Below, piece by piece: positions 51,381 through 58,326 of a DNA stretch of 64,000 nt. The first letter of the stretch is position 1. Each line of letters begins with the position of its first letter. The notes under the pieces are model-generated. The model was not told the origin of the DNA and searched no databases. It was given only the letters and a program-made list of their open reading frames with translations. A program made the translations under genes and the position numbers. The stretch spans positions 1 through 64,000 of the forward strand of contig DAOSIS010000010.1 in assembly GCA_035366835.1 (NCBI GenBank), in the 5' to 3' direction. The stretch is from UBA6109 sp035366835. GTDB taxonomy: Bacteria; Desulfobacterota; Syntrophia; Syntrophales; UBA6109.

Positions 51381-52631
51381 ATGGCAGAAGATCTCAATCC
51401 CTTTGCAGTAGCGCGGAAACAGCTGGATGATTGTGCGAAGATCCTGAACCTGGAACCCGGCGTCCAGGCCATCCTGAGGGTCCCGTCGCGCGAAGTGCAC
51501 ATCTCGATCCCCGTGCGGATGGACGACGGGTCGCTCAAAGTCTTTCAGGGGTTCCGCGTTCAATACAACGACGCGAAGGGCCCGACGAAGGGCGGCATCC
51601 GGTTCCATCCGGACGAAACCATCGACACCGTGCGGGCGCTGGCTGCATGGATGACCTGGAAATGCTCGCTCATGGACCTGCCGCTGGGCGGTGCCAAAGG
51701 CGGCGTGATCTGCAACCCGAAAGAGATGTCCCCGGGAGAATTGGAGCGCCTGAGCCGGGCTTACGTCGACAAGATCTGGCAGATCCTCGGCCCCGAACAG
51801 GACGTGCCGGCCCCCGACGTCTATACCAACCCCCAGATCATGGCCTGGATGGTCGATGAGTATTCCAAACTCTGCGGCAAGAATCAGTTCGGGATGATCA
51901 CGGGGAAGCCCCTTTCCCTCGGCGGATCCGAAGGGCGGGGCGACGCCACGGCCATGGGCGGCGCGTACGCGACGCGCGAGGCGGCCAAGGAGCGCGGCAT
52001 CGACCTCGGCAAAGCGACCGTTGCGATCCAGGGCTACGGCAACGCCGGATACTATGCGGCCGTCCTTGCCAAGGGAAAGTTCGGCGCCAAGGTCGTCGCC
52101 GTCAGCGACTCCAAGGGCGGCATCCACAAGGCCGAAGGCCTCGATCCGGAAGCCGTCGGCAAGCACAAGGCCAAGACGGGCTCCGTCATCAATTTCCCCG
52201 GTTCGAAGCCGATTTCCAATGAGGCGCTCCTGGAACTGGATGTGGACGTCCTGATTCCCTCTGCAATGGAAGGCATGATCACGGCAAGCAACGCCGCAAA
52301 GATCCGCGCCAAGATCGTGGCGGAACTGGCCAACGGCCCGACGACGCCCGAGGCGGACGAGATTCTCCACCGGAACGGCGTCCACGTCATCCCCGATTTT
52401 CTGTGCAACGGGGGCGGCGTCACCGTCTCCTACTTCGAAATGGTCCAGAATGCCTACATGTACTACTGGGACGCCGAGGACGTGTACAAACGCCTCGACA
52501 GGAAGATGACCACCGCCTACCATGCGGTGCTCAAGGCCTCCAAGAAATACAACATCCACATGCGGCAGGCCGCCTACGTGGTCGCCGTAAGCCGCGTCGT
52601 CGAGGCCATGAAGCTCCGCGGCTGGGTATAG
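51381..52631 (+). CDS. gdhA: Glutamate dehydrogenase (Glu/Leu/Phe/Val family)
   Basis: 416 aa from ATG 51381, after GAAGGAGGAAAGT. Converts 2-oxoglutarate plus ammonia to glutamate with NAD(P)H. KGPTKGGIRFHP, DLPLGGAKGGV (catalytic Lys) and VAIQGYGNAGYYAAVLAK (Rossmann glycine loop) are intact; IPDFLCNGGGVTVSYFEMVQN is family-typical. The length and sequence fit the hexameric 410-420 aa type. The near inverted repeat AGTTCCCGCA...TGCGGAACT (51313-51351) between it and nrpR could be a regulator site. A strong terminator follows. Confidence 0.95.
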   Translation: MAEDLNPFAVARKQLDDCAKILNLEPGVQAILRVPSREVHISIPVRMDDGSLKVFQGFRVQYNDAKGPTKGGIRFHPDETIDTVRALAAWMTWKCSLMDLPLGGAKGGVICNPKEMSPGELERLSRAYVDKIWQILGPEQDVPAPDVYTNPQIMAWMVDEYSKLCGKNQFGMITGKPLSLGGSEGRGDATAMGGAYATREAAKERGIDLGKATVAIQGYGNAGYYAAVLAKGKFGAKVVAVSDSKGGIHKAEGLDPEAVGKHKAKTGSVINFPGSKPISNEALLELDVDVLIPSAMEGMITASNAAKIRAKIVAELANGPTTPEADEILHRNGVHVIPDFLCNGGGVTVSYFEMVQNAYMYYWDAEDVYKRLDRKMTTAYHAVLKASKKYNIHMRQAAYVVAVSRVVEAMKLRGWV

Positions 52632-52682
52632 ACGGATCGTTGGGAAAGCCTGCCGGCGCGCGCACCGGCGGGAACGGATCGA

Positions 52683-52717
52683 CAAGGGGGGAACCGACCG
52701 GTTCCCCCCTTGTTTTT
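52683..52717 (+). terminator. Strong rho-independent terminator after gdhA
   Basis: CAAGGGGGGAACC (52683-52695), loop GACC, GGTTCCCCCCTTG (52700-52712), then TTTTT. A 13-bp perfect stem with tetraloop. Confidence 0.92.
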
Positions 52718-52764
52718 CTGCGATAGGGGCGATATCCTTTTTTTATTTCGCGAGGAGAGACGAC

Positions 52765-55743
52765 ATGACCGGAACACAGAACAACGGGACCGAAGCGATT
52801 CGGCCGGATGATACGATTCACGGCTTCCGCATCCTGCGGGTAACGTCCCTGCCGGAGCTGCGCGCGACGGCGGTGGAAGCCGAGCATCTCGCGACCGGCG
52901 CCCTGGTCCTTCATCTTGCCTGCGACGACCGGGAGAATCTCTTCTCCATCGGTTTCCGGACGCCGCCCGCCGATTCCACCGGCGTTCCCCACATCCTGGA
53001 GCACTCCGTCCTGGCGGGCTCCGAACGGTATCCCGTGAAGGACGCCTTCAACGAGCTCCACCGGGGGACCCTCCAGACCTTCATCAACGCCTTCACCTAT
53101 CCGGACAAGACGATCTATCCGGTGGCAAGCCAGGTCCGGGCCGATTACTTCAATCTCGCGCGCGTCTATGCCGACCTCGTGCTGAAGCCGCGGCTGCTGC
53201 CGGAAACCTTCCGCCAGGAGGGCCATCATCTCGAGTTCGCAGATCCGTCCGACAGGGCGTCCGAACTCCGGGTCTCCGGCATCGTCTACAACGAGATGAA
53301 GGGGGCCTATTCTTCACCCGACAACGTCATGTTCAAGGCGATCCAGGAAAACCTGTTTCCCGATACCGCCTATCGATGGGACTCCGGCGGGGCCCCGGAG
53401 GAGATCCCTTCCCTCACCTACCGGCAGTTCCAGGATTTTCACAGGGCATTCTATTCTCCGAGCAACGCCCGTTTTTTCCTCTACGGCGATATCCCGACAA
53501 GGGACCATCTGGCCTTCCTGCAGGAGCTGCTGGCCGGCTTCGGGAAAATCCCCGTCGACTCGCGCATCGGGAGCCAGACCCGCTGGAGCAGCCCGAAGTC
53601 CGTGCGCGGCTTCTATCCCGTCGGGCCCAAGGAATCCCTGGACGGCAGGACGACCGTCAATCTCGCCTGGATGCTCTGCGAGAATACGGAAACCCAGACG
53701 GCGCTCCTGATGGAGATCCTCGCGGGGATCCTGGTGGGCAGCGCCGCCGGACCGCTGCGTAAGGCGCTCATCGACTCCGGGCTCGGACAGGACCTCTCCC
53801 CGGTCACCGGCATCGAACGCGACCTCAAACAGATCGTCTTCGCCGTCGGCCTCCGCGGCACGGACCCGGCGAAGGCCTCCCCCATAGAGGCCCTGATTCT
53901 GGAGACGCTGCGGCGTTGCGCGGCGGAAGGCTACGATCCCGAGTTGATCGAGGGAACGCTCCATCAGGTGGAATTCGCCGGCAAGGAGATCGTCCGCAGC
54001 AACTACCCCTACGGCATCGTCCTGATGGGAAGGGCGTACCACAGCTGGCTGTACGACGGCGATCCCCTCGCCAACCTCAACTTCCCCCGTCTGATCGAGA
54101 CCGCACGGGCGGAATGGAAGAAGAACCCCCGGCTCTTCGAGGAGACGACCCGGCGCTGGCTGATCGACAATCCCCACCGCCTGATGTCCGTCGTCGAGCC
54201 GAGCAGGACCCTCCAAACCGAGCGGGAAAAGGCCTTCCGGGAGAAGATGGCGGAGCGGAAGGACGGCATGGCCGGACCGGAACTGGAGCGGATCGCCTCC
54301 GAGGCCTCGGCCCTGAAGCGCTTCCAATCGGAGCCCGATGCGCCCGCCGCGCTCGCCAGCCTGCCCCGGATCGGCCGCAGCGACCTGCCCCGGGAAATTG
54401 AAAAAATCCCGACAGAGCGGGAGAGCCTCTCGGGCGTTCCCCTTCTGGCGCACGAGATCTTCACCAACGGGATCGTTTATCTGGACCTCGCCTTCGATGT
54501 TGCGGACGTCGAGGAGGATCTCCAGCCTTATCTCCCCCTGCTGGGGAAATTGATGACCTCGATGGGTGCGGCCGGCCTGTCCTACGAACAGATGGCCAAG
54601 CGGATCCAACTGCGGACGGGCGGCATCGGCTGCCACGTGACGGCCGGATTTTCGCTGGCCGGGGACCGCACCTGGCAGAAGATGATCTTCCAGCTCCGGG
54701 CCCTCGAACGGAACGTTTCGGAGGCGGTGAAGATCCTGACGGACATCCTGACCGCAGCGGACTTCTCGGACGACGCCCGCATGAGGGACCTGGAGGCGGA
54801 AAAAAAGAACGGCCTTCAGGCCGCCGTGATTCCTTCGGGCCATATCTTCGCCAGGCGCTCCGCCGGCGCAGGGCTTTCCCTCCCGGCTTACCGGGACGAA
54901 CAGTGGCACGGCCTTTCTCAGCTGCGCCTGATCGCCGGTCTCCATGACGGCTTCGATGCGAACAAGGACGACCTCCGGTCGAGGCTGGGCCGCCTCCGAT
55001 CCCGGGTGGTGGGCAGGCAAAGGCTTACGATCAACGTGACGGCATCTCAGGCCGGCCTCGATGCCTTCCGGAAATGTGCGGCCGACCTGATCGCGGGTCT
55101 GCCGGCCGGAACCGCCGCCTTCCCCTCGTCGGCCGGGCCGGGTCCCCTCGTGGCCCGCGGCGTGGCGATCCCCGCCGATGTCTCCTACGTGGCAAAAGTC
55201 CTTCGCGGACCGGTGTACGGAAACCCGCTCGCCCCATCGCTCATGGTGCTGGCGCGCCACCTGTCGAACGGATACCTGTACAGGCGCATCCGCGTCCAAG
55301 GCGGCGCCTACGGGGGGATGTCCGCCTTCGACCCCGGCGCCGGAACCTTCGCGTTCCTCTCGTACCGTGATCCCCACATCGTCGAGACCCTCGACGTCTA
55401 CCGAGAGGCCGAGGCCTACGCGTGCAGCGCCGTCGTCCCGCCGGACGAGATGGACAGGGTCGTGATCGGAACGATCGGCGCCTTCGACAAGCCGATGGAC
55501 CCCGCCGGTCGCGGTTATGCGGCCATGATCAGAGAATTCATCGGATTGACGGACGGCGAGCGTCAGAAATTCCGCAACGGAATTCTCGAGATGACGCCGC
55601 AGGGTCTGCTGGATGCGGCAAGACAGCTCTTCGAAAAGACGGCTGAGAACGTGGCCGTATACGCCGCGGAAGAGCGCCTGAAGAGGGCCAACGAGCGTCT
55701 TGACGGCGAGCTCCGTATGGAGCCCCTTCTCATGAAGGAATGA
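52765..55743 (+). CDS. Insulinase-like metalloprotease (M16C, presequence-protease type)
   Basis: 992 aa, ATG 52765 with GAGGAGAG upstream. TGVPHILEHSVLAGSERYPVKDAF holds the inverted zinc motif HxxEH (His76, Glu79, His80), and VYNEMKGAYSSPDN the conserved Glu of the PreP type. The R/Y pair for substrate clamping is near RIRVQGGAYGGMSAF toward the C-terminus. Two M16 halves joined by a helical hinge (about 480-560, EREKAFREKMAERKDG). No signal peptide: cytosolic peptide-degrading clamshell. Its stop overlaps the start of a small Cys-rich gene. Confidence 0.94.
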   Translation: MTGTQNNGTEAIRPDDTIHGFRILRVTSLPELRATAVEAEHLATGALVLHLACDDRENLFSIGFRTPPADSTGVPHILEHSVLAGSERYPVKDAFNELHRGTLQTFINAFTYPDKTIYPVASQVRADYFNLARVYADLVLKPRLLPETFRQEGHHLEFADPSDRASELRVSGIVYNEMKGAYSSPDNVMFKAIQENLFPDTAYRWDSGGAPEEIPSLTYRQFQDFHRAFYSPSNARFFLYGDIPTRDHLAFLQELLAGFGKIPVDSRIGSQTRWSSPKSVRGFYPVGPKESLDGRTTVNLAWMLCENTETQTALLMEILAGILVGSAAGPLRKALIDSGLGQDLSPVTGIERDLKQIVFAVGLRGTDPAKASPIEALILETLRRCAAEGYDPELIEGTLHQVEFAGKEIVRSNYPYGIVLMGRAYHSWLYDGDPLANLNFPRLIETARAEWKKNPRLFEETTRRWLIDNPHRLMSVVEPSRTLQTEREKAFREKMAERKDGMAGPELERIASEASALKRFQSEPDAPAALASLPRIGRSDLPREIEKIPTERESLSGVPLLAHEIFTNGIVYLDLAFDVADVEEDLQPYLPLLGKLMTSMGAAGLSYEQMAKRIQLRTGGIGCHVTAGFSLAGDRTWQKMIFQLRALERNVSEAVKILTDILTAADFSDDARMRDLEAEKKNGLQAAVIPSGHIFARRSAGAGLSLPAYRDEQWHGLSQLRLIAGLHDGFDANKDDLRSRLGRLRSRVVGRQRLTINVTASQAGLDAFRKCAADLIAGLPAGTAAFPSSAGPGPLVARGVAIPADVSYVAKVLRGPVYGNPLAPSLMVLARHLSNGYLYRRIRVQGGAYGGMSAFDPGAGTFAFLSYRDPHIVETLDVYREAEAYACSAVVPPDEMDRVVIGTIGAFDKPMDPAGRGYAAMIREFIGLTDGERQKFRNGILEMTPQGLLDAARQLFEKTAENVAVYAAEERLKRANERLDGELRMEPLLMKE

Positions 55744-55961
55744 CGATGCCGCCCGCGGACACCGATGACGAAGGCCTCACCGAGAGAACCGATTGCTTCG
55801 CCTGCCGGCACTTCTACATCACCCACGCCCCGCCCTTCCCCTACGGCTGCCGCAGGATCGGGTTTCAGTCGCGGCAGCTGCCGTGCGTGGAGGTGCGGTC
55901 CGTTTCCGGCACGACATGCAGCTGCTTTTCCCCGAAGGAGCGGATGGAAGGGAATCCGTGA
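55740..55961 (+). CDS. Small Cys-rich protein
   Basis: 73 aa; ATG at 55740 overlaps the protease stop (ATGA), with a second ATG at 55746. CFACRHFYITHAPPFPYGCRRIGFQSRQLPCVEV...TTCSCF has six or more cysteines in a spaced pattern that suggests zinc or an iron-sulfur cluster. Similar small proteins occur in this bacterial group, but I know of no function. Translational coupling to the protease suggests a common transcript. Confidence 0.75.
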   Translation: MTMPPADTDDEGLTERTDCFACRHFYITHAPPFPYGCRRIGFQSRQLPCVEVRSVSGTTCSCFSPKERMEGNP

Positions 55962-55999
55962 AAGGATCAGCACCGGTAGCCTGCCGGCAGGAGACACCG

Positions 56000-56293
56000 T
56001 CACTCACGGTGGCAGCAGAGGGTGAAAAGCGCGATCAGAAGGACCACAAAACCGATCGCAAAATAGACAAAGGTATTGACGTTCAGGATCGCGCCGCCGT
56101 CGGTGAAAAAGTCGATGTTCAGGAAATAACCCCAGTAGAAGGTAAAGCAGTAGTTCACCAGAAGCGCCAGCCTGATCCGGCCGAAGAGCAGCGCGAGCGT
56201 GCTCAGAATCAGGAGCAGCATCAGCTGCACAAGCGGTACGACCACCGTGCCGGACATCAGCATTTCCATCGTGTTCTTCACCAATTCCATCAT
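56000..56293 (-). CDS. Small membrane protein, function unknown
   Basis: 97 aa with about three helices (VVVPLVQLMLLLILSTLALLF, LALLVNYCFTFYWGYFL, FVYFAIGFVVLLIALFTLCC). No catalytic motif. Either of two consecutive Met codons may be the start. Convergent with the Cys-rich gene, 38 bp between the stops. Confidence 0.7.
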   Translation of the reverse strand: MMELVKNTMEMLMSGTVVVPLVQLMLLLILSTLALLFGRIRLALLVNYCFTFYWGYFLNIDFFTDGGAILNVNTFVYFAIGFVVLLIALFTLCCHRE

Positions 56294-56481
56294 TCTCGCC
56301 TTCTCGATCTCTCCACAAAAAAGTTAATGCATGATCCGGGACTGTCAACGCCGCGGCACCGCCGATCAGGCCCCAAGCGGGGACATTGCCATCGTGAGGC
56401 GGAGTGATTAGATTGATATTCGATGAGTCCTGCACAAAGCAGGAGGAAGGAGCAAAATGAACAGAGAAAGGAGGGAATCCG

Positions 56482-56940
56482 ATGAGGAGTTATTCGCGCA
56501 TCGCGGTCGCGACGGCAGCAGTGGTTCTTCTCCTTGCCTTGGCAAGTTGCGCGGACTTCAGGATGAGAGGTTCGGTCGAAGAAGATCGGGACGTGGCCCG
56601 CTCTTTCTGGAACGCTGAGTACCGGCCCGATATAAATTACTACTCCAGCGGCCCGGACGCCCATCCCAATGCGTTGCTGGGCCTGGATAAAGACTACACC
56701 TTGGAGTCCGATCTGTGGAAGAAGGTGGACAGTGCGGCGCAGCTCAAGGCGATGGTCTGGGGGATGAACAAGAACGCCCGCGAGAAGTATGCAAGTGTGC
56801 ACGGGTTCCGCCTCCTCGACAACGAGGGGAAGGGGATCGGAATCTGGTATTCCCATATCTCGAACAGGGCGATGCTGACCATGAAGGGTGACAAGCGGGT
56901 TCTGGTCTACACTCCGGACACCAGAAAAAATGATCCATAA
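56482..56940 (+). CDS. Lipoprotein, paralogue 1
   Basis: 152 aa, ATG 56482 with GAAAGGAGGGAA upstream. Lipobox LASC (Cys after the helix VATAAVVLLLALAS) marks it for lipid attachment. The mature part shares most of its motifs with the next gene: FRMRGS, DRDVARSF, NYYSSGPDA, PNALLGL, YTLESDLWKKV, LLDNEGKGIGIWY and VLVYTPDT. Function unknown. Only 33 bp separate the pair, so they are likely cotranscribed. Confidence 0.85.
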   Translation: MRSYSRIAVATAAVVLLLALASCADFRMRGSVEEDRDVARSFWNAEYRPDINYYSSGPDAHPNALLGLDKDYTLESDLWKKVDSAAQLKAMVWGMNKNAREKYASVHGFRLLDNEGKGIGIWYSHISNRAMLTMKGDKRVLVYTPDTRKNDP

Positions 56941-56973
56941 CCTTGCATGCATGGCATTTCAGGAGGCAGGAAG

Positions 56974-57456
56974 ATGTCGAGATTTGCGAAAATATTTGCG
57001 GTATCGGCCCTGGCCGTTTTGCTGACGCTGACCGGTTGCGCCAGTTTCAAGATGAGGGGCTCGTTCGCCCCTGACCGGGATGTCGCCCGTGCGTTCGAAC
57101 GCTTCGAGTTCCGCGATGACATGAATTACTACTCCAGCGGCTCCGACGCATACCCCAACGCCCTTCTGGGACTGAAAAAGGAATACACCCTCGAATCCGA
57201 TCTGTGGAAAAAGGTCGAAACGGCGGCGACGCTCAAGGACATGGTCCAGGGGATGCAGAAGAAAACCGGCGAAATGATGCTGGGTCTCCATGGCTCTCGA
57301 ATCCTCGACAACGAGGGGAATCCCATCGGGATCTGGTATGCGATCCTCTCGGCCAAGGGATCGGTGGTCATGAAGGATGGAAAGCGCGTGGTCGTCTACA
57401 CGCCGGATACCGACACGTACCTCCGCTACGACCAGGGGAAACCGCGTGACAAATAG
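56974..57456 (+). CDS. Lipoprotein, paralogue 2
   Basis: 160 aa from ATG 56974 (MSRFAKIFAVSALAVLL), with AGGAGGCAGGAAG directly upstream. Lipobox LTGC. A tandem duplicate of the preceding gene; the helix-rich middle (LKDMVQGMQKKTGEMM versus LKAMVWGMNKNAREKY) has diverged most, and the tail is longer (DTDTYLRYDQGKPRDK). The family resembles small envelope lipoproteins of this phylum; no function known. A GC hairpin terminator follows. Confidence 0.85.
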   Translation: MSRFAKIFAVSALAVLLTLTGCASFKMRGSFAPDRDVARAFERFEFRDDMNYYSSGSDAYPNALLGLKKEYTLESDLWKKVETAATLKDMVQGMQKKTGEMMLGLHGSRILDNEGNPIGIWYAILSAKGSVVMKDGKRVVVYTPDTDTYLRYDQGKPRDK

Positions 57457-57475
57457 AATGGATAGAACGGATGGA

Positions 57476-57498
57476 GGCGCCGCCTCGGCGGCGCCTTT
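57476..57498 (+). terminator. Terminator after the lipoprotein pair
   Basis: GGCGCCGCC, 2-nt spacer, GGCGGCGCC then TTT. A 9-bp GC stem; the short T-run makes it a moderate candidate. Confidence 0.6.
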
Positions 57499-57562
57499 GA
57501 TCCTTGCATTTCGCCTTGAAAACCGGTAGAAGGACGAAAAAGTCGCGGACCGGGAGGGATGC

Positions 57563-58057
57563 ATGAAGGCGCTCGTCACCTACTACTCGAAAACCGGCAA
57601 TACGGAAAAGCTTGCCCGCGCCATCTACGATGCGATCGACGTCGAGAAGCACATCGAGTCGATCGAAAAGGTCAAGGACCTCGCCGGATACGACATCGTC
57701 TTCTGCGGATTTCCGGTCATGACGCACAGCGTTCCCCCGAAGGTGGAAAACTTCATCAGGGGTCTGCCGGCGGGTCAGAAGATCGCCTTCTTCTCGACGC
57801 ACGGGTCTCTGAAGGGCGGGCATCTCCCCAAACAGGCCTTCGAGCATGCGCTGGGCCTTGCCTCGAAGCACAAGGTCCTGGGACACTTCGGCTGCCGCGG
57901 CAGGGTCGATTTCAAGGTCATCGACGCCGTTTCCAGACAACCTGAGCACGCGGCATGGGCGGAGGAAGCGATGGGCGCCCATGAACATCCCAACGCGGCG
58001 GATCTCCAGGACGCCGGGAAGTTCGCCCGCGACATGATCGTGAAGGTCCGCAAGTAG
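57563..58057 (+). CDS. Flavodoxin-family protein
   Basis: 164 aa, GGGAGG upstream of the ATG. TYYSKTGNTEKLARAI is the FMN phosphate loop; FCGFPVMTHSVPPKVENFI and FFSTHGS are the isoalloxazine-contacting loops. Cytosolic electron carrier, or quinone/flavin reductase of the long-loop-less type. A second His-rich segment (EHAAWAEEAMGAHEHPNAAD) near the C-terminus is unusual. Partner unknown. Confidence 0.88.
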   Translation: MKALVTYYSKTGNTEKLARAIYDAIDVEKHIESIEKVKDLAGYDIVFCGFPVMTHSVPPKVENFIRGLPAGQKIAFFSTHGSLKGGHLPKQAFEHALGLASKHKVLGHFGCRGRVDFKVIDAVSRQPEHAAWAEEAMGAHEHPNAADLQDAGKFARDMIVKVRK

Positions 58058-58082
58058 GATCCCCGGGATAGATCACAATGTC

Positions 58083-58118
58083 AAGGCGGCCGCCCTTTCA
58101 GGTCGGCCGCCTTTTTTT
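58083..58118 (+). terminator. Rho-independent terminator after the flavodoxin gene
   Basis: AAGGCGGCCG (58083-58092), an 11-nt loop, CGGCCGCCTT (58104-58113), with T-run to 58118. Confidence 0.9.
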
Positions 58119-58204
58119 GTCACGCGCCTGAACCGGAAGCCGTTCAGGAGCCGTCAGGTTGAAACCGTTTTTCAACAGCCCCGTCAGATCGATGTCCCCC
58201 TTCA

Positions 58205-58325
58205 GGGCTGTTCAAAAATGCCCGGATGCAAGGCCCCCGAAGTCCTGAGCCCTGAGGCGTACTGGACGTACGTCGAAGGGCGAAGGACGAGGGAAACGCA
58301 GCAGACGGGCGTTTTTCAACAGCCC
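58205..58325. repeat. MITE-like inverted-repeat element, copy 2
   Basis: 121 bp. The left end GGGCTGTTCAAAAATGCCCG (58205-58224) and the complement of the right end CGGGCGTTTTTCAACAGCCC (58306-58325) agree at 18 of 20 positions. Inverse orientation to copy 1 at 44836, sharing GGATGCAAGGC and GGGAAACGCAGCAGACGGG. It ends one base before the alaS stop codon. A partial right end (CGTTTTTCAACAGCCCCGTCAG, in two parts at 58167-58188) lies just upstream, so there may be remnants of a second insertion. Confidence 0.7.
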
Positions 58326-58326
58326 G

